Source: Moraxella porci DSM 25326
GTDB lineage: Bacteria > Pseudomonadota > Gammaproteobacteria > Pseudomonadales > Moraxellaceae
Assembly: GCF_002014855.1 (NCBI RefSeq)
Contig: NZ_MUYV01000011.1
Location: 221,064-285,063 of the forward strand
Direction of reading: 5' to 3'
DNA: 64,000 nucleotides
Made by a program: the position numbers and the translations under genes
Part shown: one piece after another, positions 40,253 to 49,682 of the stretch
How the letters are laid out: the number at the start of each line of letters is the position of its first letter
Position numbering within the stretch: position 1 is the stretch's first letter
The notes under the pieces: generated by a model
The model's database searches: none
What the model saw: the letters and a program-made list of their open reading frames with translations, nothing else
What the model was told of the DNA's origin: nothing

Positions 40253-42862
40253 ATGAAACTAAAAAAACTCGCTGTCTTGATGGCGGTCGTCTCTGGCGCA
40301 TATGCGGTGCCGAATGTGGTTTTTGCCCAAGAAACTCAGGCGACTGGTCAAAAGCTGGTATATCCAACCACGCGTGTTCACCAAGAACAACAAGATCATT
40401 TTATGTTTGGTGAATATGGCAGACCAAGTAACTATGTTGGCTCATCAAGCACAAGCTTTAGTGATACTTCAGATTTTCCTCGTCCTGATGATGGTATTGA
40501 TCAGTATTTTACCGAGACGGTCGTGGATAAATATCGCTGGTTAGAAGACATTGATCCGATCAATCCAGAATATGCCAAAGAAACCAGTGCTGATCGTGAG
40601 CGTAATTTGATCGGTACTCGCCTAGAAAATGAAGTACCAGATGATCAATTTGATAATCGTACCACTAAGGCGCTACAAACCGTCGCCGAGCCGACATCAA
40701 GCGAAGTCAATGACTGGGTCAATGCCCAAAATGCGGCCACCAATGAATATCTGAATAATATTCCTTATTATGATCAAATCCGCAAAAACATCGATAGCCT
40801 GATGGATCGTGAGCATCTGATTCGCAGATACAAGTTTGATAACATCGGTGAACTATATATGTACCGCGGGCCAGATGGCTTTAACCGTATTCGTACTACA
40901 GACCCTTTGGGCAACCAAACCATCATTTATGATGAAAGCCTATTGTCTTCAGATGGCCGAGTCAGTGTCGCTGATGGTGATATGTATCCTAGCGAAAATG
41001 GTACTTATGTCGCCTTAATCATGCGTGATGGTGATGCCGATTCGAACAAGTATTATATCCGTGTGCTTGACTCAAAAACTGGTCAAGATGTTACCACGCC
41101 AATCCAAAATATCTCTTATTCGGGCCTAGCGATTGCTTGGCTGGATGATACCAGATTCTACTTCCCAACCACGAACGGCGGCTGGCCTGAAGTGCATATG
41201 CGTGATGTGAGCAAAAACAGCTTCAATGATAAGATTGAAGTGAGCCAAAAGCATCTACAGCAGTGGATTGAAGATTTGTGGCTAGAGGGCGATGACAATC
41301 GCTATTTGGTAATTCAGCATTCATCACCTGTTGAGAATTTTTATATCAAAGATTTGCACACAGGCAAATATTATCGCATCCACAATCAAAAGTTTTTTGA
41401 TAAAAAATATCACAATCCTGATGCCTTTACACATGGTTTCTTGGCGCGATATGTCCACTTTGATCCAAAAACGCTGGATGTGTGGTTTATTTCTGAAGAA
41501 AATAATCCAAAAGGCGAGATTATTAAGTCTAATCTTAATAACCTAAAAAAACGAGAAGTGGTCGTCCCTGCACCAGCCGAGTATGATGAAATTCTAGAAG
41601 CTGTTTATCATGATAAGGGCGATGGCTATTTCTTGATCAATTATTCCAAAAATGGCGAGCACCGTGTCGTGATTGCAGATGCAAAAGGGCGCATGATTGA
41701 GGATTTGACACCGTCAGCAGGGGGTAATGCGGACGATCTGTATTCGGTTGTTGCCGAAGAAGGTAGTCACGGCAAGCCTGTGCATGATCCACTGATTGCC
41801 AATGATGATAGCGATGAAAGCTATGTAACATTCCGTTTTTATAGCACCATTCAGCCACGCACGATTTATAAATACAGCCCAACCAAGCGACAAATGATCG
41901 ATGTGCGCCGTCGTGACCTGTATCCGTTCGTGACTGAAAATTACGAAACCAAGAATGTGACCTACACATCCAAAGATGGCACCAAAATCCCAATGGTGAT
42001 CAGCTATAAGAAAGGCACGGTGCTAGATGGCAAAAATCCAACTGTACTGTATGGTTATGGCGGTTTTAGCTTGGCATCAGATCATTATTTCCGCTTTGAT
42101 CGTGCGACTTGGCTTGAGCATGGCGGTATTTGGGCGACAGCACACCTGCGCGGTGGCGCTGAACTCGGTGAAGAGTGGCACAAGGCTGGTAAGCGTCTGG
42201 ATAAGATGAATGTCTTTGATGACTTTGAAGCAGCGGCGGATTATCTGATTAATCAAGGCTATACATCGCCTGACTATTTGGCAATTTCTGGTGCGTCCAA
42301 TGGTGGTCTATTGGTTGGTGCGGCGATGACACTCAATCCAAGTAAATACCGTGTGGCACTGCCAGAAGTCGGCGTGCTGGATATGCTACGCCATCAGGAC
42401 AATTATCACACTGGGTACTGGGTGGATGAATACGGCACGCCATACGACAGCATTGAGATGTATGAGAAGTTGAAGAGTTATTCACCATATCACAATGTCA
42501 AGGCAGGTACTTGCTATCCATCAACCATCGTGATGACTTCAAAGCGTGATGACCGTGTGACACCATCGCATTCTTATAAGTTTGCCGCTGCCCTACAAGG
42601 GCATCAAGCTTGTGACAGACCAGTGTTCTTGCATGCTGCCGAAAACCAAGGCCATAGTGCACGAACTTGGGTTGATCGTAAGAATAATTACCAAATTGTG
42701 ACAGCTTTCCGCCTGCATGAGATGGGCATCACGAGCGTCTCTACCATCACCAACCGACCAAGCGAAGATGAACTCAAAGGTGCTAAGCGCTTGGAAGAAG
42801 AAGCCAAAGAGCACGAAGAATTTTTGAAAAATCGTCAAAAATTACTCGAAAATCAGCAGTAA
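40253..42862 (+). CDS. Exported prolyl-oligopeptidase-family serine peptidase (S9A)
   Basis: The 869-residue protein has a signal peptide (MKLKKLAVLMAVVSGAYAVPNVVFA), a seven-bladed propeller and a C-terminal alpha/beta-hydrolase domain. The catalytic serine lies in GASNGG (S682), the aspartate in RDDRV (D767) and the histidine in NQGHSA (H801). Relatives cut short proline-containing peptides. Two features are odd. The canonical N-terminal YPxTR...YRWLED...W segment is split by two insertions of about 50-60 residues (between YPTTR and KYRWLEDID, then before WVNAQN). The C-terminus also has a charged Lys/Glu helix. The ATG at 40253 has GGAG upstream. A strong terminator follows. Confidence 0.88.
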   Translation: MKLKKLAVLMAVVSGAYAVPNVVFAQETQATGQKLVYPTTRVHQEQQDHFMFGEYGRPSNYVGSSSTSFSDTSDFPRPDDGIDQYFTETVVDKYRWLEDIDPINPEYAKETSADRERNLIGTRLENEVPDDQFDNRTTKALQTVAEPTSSEVNDWVNAQNAATNEYLNNIPYYDQIRKNIDSLMDREHLIRRYKFDNIGELYMYRGPDGFNRIRTTDPLGNQTIIYDESLLSSDGRVSVADGDMYPSENGTYVALIMRDGDADSNKYYIRVLDSKTGQDVTTPIQNISYSGLAIAWLDDTRFYFPTTNGGWPEVHMRDVSKNSFNDKIEVSQKHLQQWIEDLWLEGDDNRYLVIQHSSPVENFYIKDLHTGKYYRIHNQKFFDKKYHNPDAFTHGFLARYVHFDPKTLDVWFISEENNPKGEIIKSNLNNLKKREVVVPAPAEYDEILEAVYHDKGDGYFLINYSKNGEHRVVIADAKGRMIEDLTPSAGGNADDLYSVVAEEGSHGKPVHDPLIANDDSDESYVTFRFYSTIQPRTIYKYSPTKRQMIDVRRRDLYPFVTENYETKNVTYTSKDGTKIPMVISYKKGTVLDGKNPTVLYGYGGFSLASDHYFRFDRATWLEHGGIWATAHLRGGAELGEEWHKAGKRLDKMNVFDDFEAAADYLINQGYTSPDYLAISGASNGGLLVGAAMTLNPSKYRVALPEVGVLDMLRHQDNYHTGYWVDEYGTPYDSIEMYEKLKSYSPYHNVKAGTCYPSTIVMTSKRDDRVTPSHSYKFAAALQGHQACDRPVFLHAAENQGHSARTWVDRKNNYQIVTAFRLHEMGITSVSTITNRPSEDELKGAKRLEEEAKEHEEFLKNRQKLLENQQ

Positions 42863-42879
42863 TTATAGACTGCTTAATA

Positions 42880-42917
42880 AACAAACCCCGTACTTAGTTG
42901 GTACGGGGTTTGTTTTT
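42880..42917 (+). terminator. Terminator after S9 peptidase gene
   Basis: The 14-bp perfect stem AACAAACCCCGTAC/GTACGGGGTTTGTT is followed by a T-run, 17 nt after the stop. Confidence 0.93.
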
Positions 42918-42977
42918 AGAATGAATGATTCATCATTTATTAGGGACTTTAGATATCAGATAATTGATATTCAAGGA

Positions 42978-43229
42978 TTATGGACGACGACGCTTACCAG
43001 TCAATAGCTCATAAATGAACAAAATGATGATGGCACCGATCACCGAGAACACCAGATAACCAAAGCCCTGATTGGCACTCATGCCAAACAAACCAGCGAT
43101 GAACGAACCGACATAAGCACCAGCGATACCCAAAACAATGGTTAGGATCCAACCCATGCTGTCAGCACCTGGCTTGATGGCGCGAGCAAGCAGACCGACA
43201 ACAAAACCAACAATCAATGTCCAAATCAT
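42978..43229 (-). CDS. GlsB/YeaQ/YmgE-family small membrane stress protein
   Basis: The 83-residue protein has about three hydrophobic helices with glycine-rich turns (WTLIVGFVVGLLARAIKPG, GWILTIVLGIAGAYVGSFIAGLFG, FSVIGAIIILFIYELLTG) and a basic KRRRP tail. This is the transglycosylase-associated protein family, often induced by envelope or osmotic stress; no enzyme activity is established. GGAG precedes the start. The gene stands alone. Confidence 0.88.
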   Translation of the reverse strand: MIWTLIVGFVVGLLARAIKPGADSMGWILTIVLGIAGAYVGSFIAGLFGMSANQGFGYLVFSVIGAIIILFIYELLTGKRRRP

Positions 43230-43397
43230 AATTATTACTCCTAATTTACTTTATAAGCAAGTCAAATAACCATGCGTCATTTGATCCAAACTTATGCCTT
43301 AAGTGTATTGTAGCTAAGATAATTGGCCTTGTGGGTTGTAGCTGTGTAAGTGTGGTATGGGTTCGGTTGTAGTGGCTTAACAACCTTACAGAACTGT

Positions 43398-43428
43398 AAA
43401 AAACAGCCGTGCTGGCTGTTTTATTTTA
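43398..43428 (-). terminator. Terminator after ribB
   Basis: The stem AAAACAGCC/GGCTGTTTT with a 5-nt loop is followed by a T-run on the minus strand, directly after the ribB stop. Confidence 0.85.
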
Positions 43429-43430
43429 TC

Positions 43431-44528
43431 TCATTTATCCACCGTCTCAACGATGTTCAAATCAAAGCCAGATAAGGCATTGAACTTAATTGGACTCGAC
43501 AGCAGACGCATATTGGTCACGCCTAGGTGCTTTAGAATCTGCGCGCCGACTCCAATGGTTTGATACGGGGCGCGGCGGTTTTGACTGCTAGGATTGGTGG
43601 TGGCCTTTAATGCATCGAATGCATCTGCCACGCCCATCTCATCACCATGACCAATCCACACCAGCACACCATGCTCGCTGTCGGCAATCTTCGCAAGGGC
43701 GTTTTGGATGGTCCAGTGGCTACCTGTGGCATGGATGCCGAACAAATCTTTCATCGGATTAAAGCTGTGCACACGCACAGTGCTGATGCCATCGGCAGTC
43801 GGTGTGCCTTTGACAAATGCCAAATGCACATCCTCTGAGCCAAACTCACTAAAGCGATAAGCGGTAAATTCGCCATACTCGGTGGTGATTGGGAAATGCT
43901 CAACTTCGCTCACCGTCTGCTCAGTTGCCATGCGATACTGAATCAAATCAGCGATGGTACCGATTTTTAGCCCATGTTCTTTGGCAAAGATTTCTAAGTC
44001 ATCACGGCGTGCCATCTCGCCATCTGGCTTGATAATCTCAACAATCACCGATGCTGGCTCAAGTCCTGCTAGGCGTGCTAAATCACAGCCCGCTTCGGTG
44101 TGTCCAGCACGGTGCAAGACACCGCCTTTTCTTGCCATGATCGGGAAAATATGCCCTGGCTGTACGATGTCGGTTGGCTTGGCATTGGGGGCGACGGCTG
44201 CACGCACGGTGGTGGCACGGTCTGATGCTGAGATGCCTGTGGTGACGCCTTCGGCAGCTTCGATGGATAGGGTGAAATTGGTGCTGAATTTGGCGCCATT
44301 TTTATCACTCATCAATGGTAGATCAAGCTGCTGACAACGCGCTTCGGTCAGTGTCAAGCACACAAGCCCACGCGCATGAGTAATCATAAAATTGATCGCT
44401 TCAGGGGTGATGTGGCTTGCCGCCATAATCAAATCGCCTTCGTTTTCGCGGTCTTCGTCATCCATGAGAATGACCATTTTGCCATTTTTGATGTCTTCGA
44501 TGATCTCGGTGATGCTGTTCATTGTCAT
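43431..44528 (-). CDS. ribB: 3,4-dihydroxy-2-butanone-4-phosphate synthase with degenerate GTP cyclohydrolase II domain
   Basis: The 365-residue protein has a complete N-terminal DHBP synthase (MDDEDRENEGDLIMAA, HARGLVCLTLT, HRAGHTEAGCDLARLAG), which supplies the four-carbon unit of riboflavin. Residues about 205-365 have the fold pattern of GTP cyclohydrolase II. They lack its zinc-binding CxC motif: the expected position reads FGIHATGSHW in place of FGSLRCDCG. The arginine/glycine GRGIG motif is also missing. The second activity is therefore probably lost, and a separate RibA should exist elsewhere. Such RibB-RibA' fusions are known in several proteobacteria. No FMN riboswitch was seen upstream. 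Confidence 0.9.
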   Translation of the reverse strand: MTMNSITEIIEDIKNGKMVILMDDEDRENEGDLIMAASHITPEAINFMITHARGLVCLTLTEARCQQLDLPLMSDKNGAKFSTNFTLSIEAAEGVTTGISASDRATTVRAAVAPNAKPTDIVQPGHIFPIMARKGGVLHRAGHTEAGCDLARLAGLEPASVIVEIIKPDGEMARRDDLEIFAKEHGLKIGTIADLIQYRMATEQTVSEVEHFPITTEYGEFTAYRFSEFGSEDVHLAFVKGTPTADGISTVRVHSFNPMKDLFGIHATGSHWTIQNALAKIADSEHGVLVWIGHGDEMGVADAFDALKATTNPSSQNRRAPYQTIGVGAQILKHLGVTNMRLLSSPIKFNALSGFDLNIVETVDK

Positions 44529-44611
44529 AATAATTACCTGTTGTGATTATCGTGTTTATATCGGGGCGATTGAGTTATTATAAAGGATTGTCAGTGGATT
44601 TTGGGAAATTT

Positions 44612-45859
44612 TCATGCACTGCCTTGTTTTAGCCAATTGATAAAAGCATAGTTGGCTTGTTCTTTTTGATTATCACCAAACTGATAAAAGCGAGTGCCGA
44701 GCAGGGCATCTGGCAGGTATTGCTGTGGGTGGTAGTGGTTGGGATAGTCGTGTGGATAGATGTAGCTGACACCATAGCCGTCCGCTTGCATGAGCTTGGT
44801 GACACCATTTCGCAGATGCAGTGGCACGGGCGATTGGTCATTTTCAGCAAGCTTCATGGCGGCATTGATGGCGTTGTAGCTTGTGTTGGATTTGGGGCTA
44901 TTGGCAAGATAAACCACCGCTTGACCAAGAATAATCCGAGCTTCTGGCATACCGATTGACTGTACCGAACGCAAAGCAGTATCGGCGATCAATAGGGCGT
45001 TTGGGTTGGCAAGTCCGATATCTTCGCTGGCGGCGATGACCAGGCGACGTGCGATAAAGGCGGCATCTTCGCCTGCTGTGAGCATCCGAGCCATCCAGTA
45101 CAAGGCAGCATCAGCATCACTACCACGGATGGATTTGATCATCGCTGATACTAGGTCATAATGATTATCACCCGATTTGTCATAGCGTACCAAGGATTGA
45201 CCTGCCACCGCCGTGACGCTGTCATTATCAACAATCACAGGCTCACTGCCTGCAGCGACGAGCTCCAGTAAATTCATCGCTCGCCGTCCATCGCCTTGGG
45301 ATAGGTCGATCAGTGCTGTTAAGTCATTGATAATAATTTGTTTTTGTTTAAGTATGGCGTCTTTTTGGATGGCACGCTTGATCAGTGCGGTGATTTCATG
45401 CGGCTCAAGTGGATGTAGCTTATACACCTGACAGCGGGAGAGTAGTGCATTATTGACGCTGAATGATGGGTTTTCGGTGGTTGCACCAATAAAGGTAATC
45501 TCGCCAGTTTCGACCGCTTGTAGCAGCGCATCTTGTTGGGCTTTATTAAAGCGGTGAATCTCATCGACGAACACCACAGGCGGCTCATGAAACAGTCCAT
45601 CGTCATGACTGAGCACTTCTCGTAGCTCTTTGACACCGCTACTGACCGCAGATAAGGGGCGAAAGGGGCGATTCACCGCATGGGCGAGCAGCATGGCGAT
45701 GGTGGTCTTGCCGATGCCTGCCGAGCCATGCAAGATGATTGATGGCAAGAACCCTTGGCGGATAATGTTGGTCAAAGGGGCATTCTCCCCCAAAAGGTGC
45801 GTCTGTCCGATGACATCGGCAAGCGTGGTGGGACGCATTCGTTCGGCTAAGGGTTTCAT
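44612..45859 (-). CDS. rarA: Replication-associated recombination protein RarA (MgsA)
   Basis: RarA is an AAA+ ATPase of the clamp-loader clade that acts at stalled forks. The 415-residue protein starts [24 protein letters not shown] and has Walker [13 protein letters not shown] and Walker [19 protein letters not shown]. Sensor GATTENPSF and the C-terminal tetramer domain ([33 protein letters not shown]) follow. An upstream in-frame ATG at 45898 adds 13 residues and cannot be excluded, but the family begins near [10 protein letters not shown]. It is divergent from the HExxH-protein gene. Confidence 0.95.
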   Translation of the reverse strand: MKPLAERMRPTTLADVIGQTHLLGENAPLTNIIRQGFLPSIILHGSAGIGKTTIAMLLAHAVNRPFRPLSAVSSGVKELREVLSHDDGLFHEPPVVFVDEIHRFNKAQQDALLQAVETGEITFIGATTENPSFSVNNALLSRCQVYKLHPLEPHEITALIKRAIQKDAILKQKQIIINDLTALIDLSQGDGRRAMNLLELVAAGSEPVIVDNDSVTAVAGQSLVRYDKSGDNHYDLVSAMIKSIRGSDADAALYWMARMLTAGEDAAFIARRLVIAASEDIGLANPNALLIADTALRSVQSIGMPEARIILGQAVVYLANSPKSNTSYNAINAAMKLAENDQSPVPLHLRNGVTKLMQADGYGVSYIYPHDYPNHYHPQQYLPDALLGTRFYQFGDNQKEQANYAFINWLKQGSA

Positions 45860-45953
45860 CGTGGTTGGTTTTGGTTGTGGTTTGTGGTATTTTAGCACAT
45901 TTGACAGCCTTTATTCATCCGCACATCAGCCATATCGGTGTTTAGCAATTCAT

Positions 45954-46427
45954 ATGTTTAGTAATCCTTTTACTTTTCGTCCGCAGAGCAGAGCTTTGAG
46001 CGATGGCGAAAAACAGCTTGCCAAAAGTGTGTTTGGCGATGCCATCGACCTTGAGAGCGTTCGACTGAAGACCGCATGGTGGGTGCTGTCAGGCTATGCG
46101 GTGTCACCAGATGGCAATATCTATTTTCATCCTGATGACTGGATGGCAGATGTTTCATGTGAAACCTTGGCCAAGCGTGCGTGGTTTATCCATGAGCTGA
46201 CCCATGTGTGGCAGGTGCAGCAGGGTAAGGCGGTGTTTTGGCGGGCGCTCTTGAACCGTCGATATCGCTATACACTGCGTGATGGCAAAAGCTTTTTTGC
46301 TTATGGCATCGAACAGCAGGCGCGCATGGTTGAGGAGTATTATATCCGCCGTGAGACAAATCAAGACTGCACGGCGTGGCAGGCGTGCGTACCGTTTGTG
46401 GGGGATGGTCAGCAGGCGACGGTTTGA
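45954..46427 (+). CDS. Small HExxH (metallopeptidase-like) protein
   Basis: The 157-residue protein has no signal peptide that I can see. Its centre carries WFIHELTHVWQVQQGK, an HExxH zinc motif at about residues 80-84. A glutamate-rich helix about 50 residues later (GIEQQARMVEEYYIRR) could supply the third ligand. Similar HELTHVWQ domains occur in proteins near Rhs/Vgr or contractile-injection genes. No such genes are near here, so I call no function. It contains a parS-like site (peptide VSCET) and runs directly into an autotransporter remnant. Confidence 0.65.
   Translation: MFSNPFTFRPQSRALSDGEKQLAKSVFGDAIDLESVRLKTAWWVLSGYAVSPDGNIYFHPDDWMADVSCETLAKRAWFIHELTHVWQVQQGKAVFWRALLNRRYRYTLRDGKSFFAYGIEQQARMVEEYYIRRETNQDCTAWQACVPFVGDGQQATV
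46151..46166. promoter_or_regulatory. parS-like site in HExxH gene
   Basis: TGTTTCATGTGAAACC is two mismatches from the parS palindrome. The frame reads VSCET. It is the site farthest from oriC, about 25 kb away. Confidence 0.6.
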
Positions 46428-46465
46428 TGCCATCAGTGATCATGATGCACTGTCTTCTTACCAGT

Positions 46466-46735
46466 AATCATCGCCTGTACGGTGGTATCGGCTATACACA
46501 TGAGTTCAAGGATGATGCCCGAGCAGTCAGTGCATCACTGACTTCTATCCCGCAGTACACACGTGGATTTAGCCTACCTGTGGCGACAGCTGACAGCAGT
46601 GGCGTTCATGCACATTTGGGTGTGATGACCAAGGTGAATGATCGGTTTGCCATCAATGCCACTGTATCGGCAAACCACGCCAACAGTGATGAAAAAGACA
46701 TCGCAGGCGTGATTGGGGTACAAGCACAGTTTTGA
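46466..46735 (+). pseudogene. Autotransporter beta-barrel C-terminal remnant
   Basis: About 90 codons read NHRLYGGIGYTHEF, then VSASLTSIPQYTRGFSLPVA, GVHAHLGVMTKVNDRFAINATVSANHA and the barrel end GVIGVQAQF. This matches the last four or so strands of an autotransporter translocator domain, ending in the BAM-type phenylalanine. There is no signal peptide, passenger or upstream barrel. The frame upstream belongs to the HExxH gene in another phase. It is best read as the decayed 3' end of a deleted autotransporter gene, still followed by its terminator. Confidence 0.65.
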
Positions 46736-46750
46736 TGGCTCAATGAATCA

Positions 46751-46788
46751 AAAAAAGCTGTTTTGGGTGCAAAACAGCTTTTTTATTT
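46751..46788 (+). terminator. Terminator after autotransporter remnant
   Basis: A perfect 14-bp stem AAAAAAGCTGTTTT/AAAACAGCTTTTTT with a 6-nt loop lies between converging transcription units. It can serve both strands. Confidence 0.92.
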
Positions 46789-46812
46789 GGCAGGCTTTGG
46801 ATTTATTAATAT

Positions 46813-48162
46813 CTAAATCATCCCAACTCCTGAGATGTCACGAGCCAGTCTAGCAGCGGTGTTATCCGTCAGACTACAGATAAAATCCAGTACGCTCATA
46901 TAGTCATCATACAGCGTGTGAGCGGCTGATTGATCAAAGCCAAGCAAATCCAACGCCAGCTCATGCTTGGTGCTAAGATAACTGCCTTGATGCTTGGCAT
47001 GAATGGCAGGAATCAGCAGATCCAATATCGCACCCAGACAGCCAAAGGCGGCAATCTCAGTGGTAAGCTTGCTGTCGTGGCGAAAAATTTTGGCGGCGGC
47101 GAGTGTTTTGGCATTTTTGAGCGTGGTTTGGATGGCGTCATCACAGACAGCAAGCAGATCTTTGTGCATAAATGCACCTGTGAGCAGCTCATCATGATGT
47201 GCCATAAAGGCGGTTGCCACCCCTTCGACCGCACGACCGATGGCAGAGCCACGCATCGCACCACAGCGCTGGTCAGGGTGCTTGATGGTGGCAAGTTTAT
47301 CAACATCAATCAGTGGCTTTAGAATCTGGCTAAATTCATCTAGGCCAATCAAGCCAAGTTCGACCGCATCCTCCAGATCAAGCAGGGCATAGCAGATGTC
47401 ATCAGCAGCTTCCATCAGATACGACAGCGGATGTCTTGCCCAGCGATTGTCATCGAGTGTTGGTAATTCCAGGGCATCAGCGATGTGATGAAACAGAGGA
47501 AGTTCGCTTTGATAGATATTAAACTTCTGCCCTTTGCCGCTTGGATGACGGCTACCCCAAGGGTATTTGATCAACGCACCGACACTGGCGGCAGTCAGGC
47601 GCATACCGCCTTGGTTTTTGTACATCTCAAGGCTAAGCACCGTGCGCAGGCTATGAGCATTGCCTTCATAAGTGCAGATATCTGCCCGTTCGTCAGCGGT
47701 TAGACCATCCAGAAAATGTGCGTGCTTGGGATCGCCAAACCATTCTCGAATCGCTGCTTCGCCTGTATGCCCAAATGGCGGATTGCCAAGGTCATGGGCA
47801 AGGCACGCCACCTGCACCACGGTGCCGATATTGCTTGGCGTGTAGCCATCAGGCAGATAGCCTGCTTGCAGCAAAGCGTTGCCAACATGATTGCCGATAC
47901 TACGCCCAACACTGGCGACTTCGACACTATGCGTCAGGCGGTTGTGCGTGTGGTCGGATTTGGCAAAGGGATGTACTTGAGTTTTGCGACCCAGTCTGCG
48001 AAAAGCTCGGCTAAACACCACCCGATCATAGTCGATATGAAAATTGGTACGGCTGCTATCATCCGTATCTTGGGGGATGGCCGGTGATATCTGACCATCG
48101 TGATGATATCGAAATCGCTTGGTGGACAGCCTGTGTTGCCAGTGCAGTTGGGCGGTGTTCAT
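46813..48162 (-). CDS. dgt: dGTP triphosphohydrolase-like protein
   Basis: The 449-residue HD-domain protein has FSRAFRRLGRKTQVHPFAKSDHTHNRLTHSVEVASVGRSIG and CLAHDLGNPPFGHTGEAAI. These supply the H...HD...D metal ligands of the Dgt family. Enzymes of this family hydrolyse dNTPs (dGTP best) to nucleosides and triphosphate and help tune dNTP pools. Length is near that of longer type-1 homologues. The methyltransferase gene lies 28 nt upstream on the same strand, so co-transcription is likely. Confidence 0.92.
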   Translation of the reverse strand: MNTAQLHWQHRLSTKRFRYHHDGQISPAIPQDTDDSSRTNFHIDYDRVVFSRAFRRLGRKTQVHPFAKSDHTHNRLTHSVEVASVGRSIGNHVGNALLQAGYLPDGYTPSNIGTVVQVACLAHDLGNPPFGHTGEAAIREWFGDPKHAHFLDGLTADERADICTYEGNAHSLRTVLSLEMYKNQGGMRLTAASVGALIKYPWGSRHPSGKGQKFNIYQSELPLFHHIADALELPTLDDNRWARHPLSYLMEAADDICYALLDLEDAVELGLIGLDEFSQILKPLIDVDKLATIKHPDQRCGAMRGSAIGRAVEGVATAFMAHHDELLTGAFMHKDLLAVCDDAIQTTLKNAKTLAAAKIFRHDSKLTTEIAAFGCLGAILDLLIPAIHAKHQGSYLSTKHELALDLLGFDQSAAHTLYDDYMSVLDFICSLTDNTAARLARDISGVGMI

Positions 48163-48190
48163 AGAGTCCCTTTGGTGAATGGATGGCGGT

Positions 48191-48796
48191 TTATTCCTTG
48201 ATTGCCATGGTGATGGTGTAGGTTTTGCCTTGTTTGATTTTATCGCTATTGCCGAATACTTCGGTGAATGAGCGTTTCATAAAATCTCTGAGTCCGTTGA
48301 TGGTCACGACATAAAATCTAGCGCCATCTGCCATCGCATTGTAAGCATCTAGTAAGTACAGATAGTGCTGCTCTTTACTGGCTTTGGCAGGTAGGTTACT
48401 CATCACAAGACTGAATTGACGCGTTTTATCGACATGATAAAAGCCGTTTGAGAGCATGACTTCGGCATTGGTCAGATGATTTTTTTGGCAATTTAATTTG
48501 GCATATTCGACAGCGACAAAATCCTTGTCAATCAGCAAATGCTGACCGTTTGGGCATTCACGAGCGGCAGTCATGCCAAGCACGCCATAGCCACAGCCAA
48601 GATCGATGGAGCTGTCATCTTGTTTAAAATCGATATAATCAAGTAGCATCAGGCTGCCTTCATCCAACTTTTCTGGGCTAAAAATCCCCCAAGTGCTGGT
48701 GAAGTGAAATGGCTTGCCAAGGACTTCTTGGGTGAATTGGATGTCTTGACGCCAGTGTTTGGATTTGGCAAGTAGCTCAGGATCGATTTGGTGCAT
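48191..48796 (-). CDS. Class I SAM methyltransferase, RsmC-like single domain
   Basis: The 201-residue protein is one Rossmann methyltransferase domain. It has SSIDLGCGYGVLGMTAA (SAM loop), acidic LIDKDF and the catalytic-site-like MSNLPAK in place of NPPF. FHFTSTWGIFSPEKLDEGS before the domain matches the MTS family of RsmC/RlmG rRNA guanine N2-methyltransferases and their small relatives. Only the C-terminal catalytic half of RsmC is present, so the target, RNA or otherwise, is unknown. It is probably co-transcribed with dgt downstream and may follow the glycosyltransferase gene 73 nt upstream. Confidence 0.8.
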   Translation of the reverse strand: MHQIDPELLAKSKHWRQDIQFTQEVLGKPFHFTSTWGIFSPEKLDEGSLMLLDYIDFKQDDSSIDLGCGYGVLGMTAARECPNGQHLLIDKDFVAVEYAKLNCQKNHLTNAEVMLSNGFYHVDKTRQFSLVMSNLPAKASKEQHYLYLLDAYNAMADGARFYVVTINGLRDFMKRSFTEVFGNSDKIKQGKTYTITMAIKE

Positions 48797-48869
48797 GATA
48801 AACTCTTTATAAAAATGCCAAACGGCGATGGGTCAAATTGTAACATACAAACGCCGTGCAGAAAATCGG

Positions 48870-49682
48870 TTAATCACCATATTCGATAATCAGGGGACGA
48901 CGACCGATGGCGGTTTCATTGACGATGGGGGTGATGGCGGATAATTGTGCCTTGATGCGATCGGTGGTGGCGCGTGCGTAGGCGGTAGCATCGGGGGTGA
49001 TGCGTGGATCGTGTTTGCCAAATAAATAAGCATCCAGCAGTCGTTCGGCGTGCATCCCATCACGGCAATAATGCAATACACCTTTGTGCTTGTCATCAAA
49101 CAGCGTACCAACCGCCGTCATCTCAGCCAAGGCAATGCCCAGTGCGCCATCTTCACCACCAAGCGTGCGAAATAGCTCATCTTGGGGAAAGCCACCGCAC
49201 GCCAAAAACACACTACGGCGAAAAATCATATTACCGCCGACGGTCATCTGCAAAATATCCCACACCTTAGCCAAGTCTGGATGATTGGCATAGCGAGCTG
49301 CCAAATCCACAGGACGCAGGGCAAGTCGTAGCAGGCTTAGGTTTGGCATAAAATAAAACACACTTGGCACGACATCAAGTGCGGTCGGCTCATAGGCATC
49401 ATCGGCATCCAAAAACGCCACCAAATCAGCAGTGCTTGATAATGCACCATAGTTGCGAGCTTTGGCGACACCGCCATTGGTCGGCATGGATAAGCTGATG
49501 AGTTTCTTGGGAAATTCTTGGCGTAGTTTGGTGATGATAATGGGCGTGTCATCGCTTGAGCCATCATCGACCAAGATGATATGGCGACAGGCAGTTTGGC
49601 TAAGGACACTGTGCACAGCACGATCTAGTGTAGCGGCGGTATTATAGCAGGGGATGATGACATCGAGCGTGGGTAAATTCAT
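48870..49682 (-). CDS. Glycosyltransferase family 2 protein
   Basis: The 270-residue GT-A fold protein has LDVIIPCYNTAATLDRAVHSVL, the nucleotide-binding VDDGSSDDT, VAKARNYGA and the metal-binding FLDADDAYEP (DxD). A variable acceptor region has VGGNMIFRRSVFLACGGF. It lacks a signal peptide or membrane helix and should be cytoplasmic. Donor and acceptor cannot be inferred; no polysaccharide cluster surrounds it. The 198 nt upstream of it (49683-49880) show no gene. Confidence 0.87.
   Translation of the reverse strand: MNLPTLDVIIPCYNTAATLDRAVHSVLSQTACRHIILVDDGSSDDTPIIITKLRQEFPKKLISLSMPTNGGVAKARNYGALSSTADLVAFLDADDAYEPTALDVVPSVFYFMPNLSLLRLALRPVDLAARYANHPDLAKVWDILQMTVGGNMIFRRSVFLACGGFPQDELFRTLGGEDGALGIALAEMTAVGTLFDDKHKGVLHYCRDGMHAERLLDAYLFGKHDPRITPDATAYARATTDRIKAQLSAITPIVNETAIGRRPLIIEYGD

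Noticed and set aside
44529..44611. FMN riboswitch upstream of ribB
   Set aside because: The upstream sequence lacks the conserved RFN-element blocks, and none were found before ribD or ribE either.
45630..45953. Long N-terminal extension of the HExxH protein
   Set aside because: The added 108 codons are antisense to rarA. The ATG at 45954 gives a sensible start after the divergent promoter gap.
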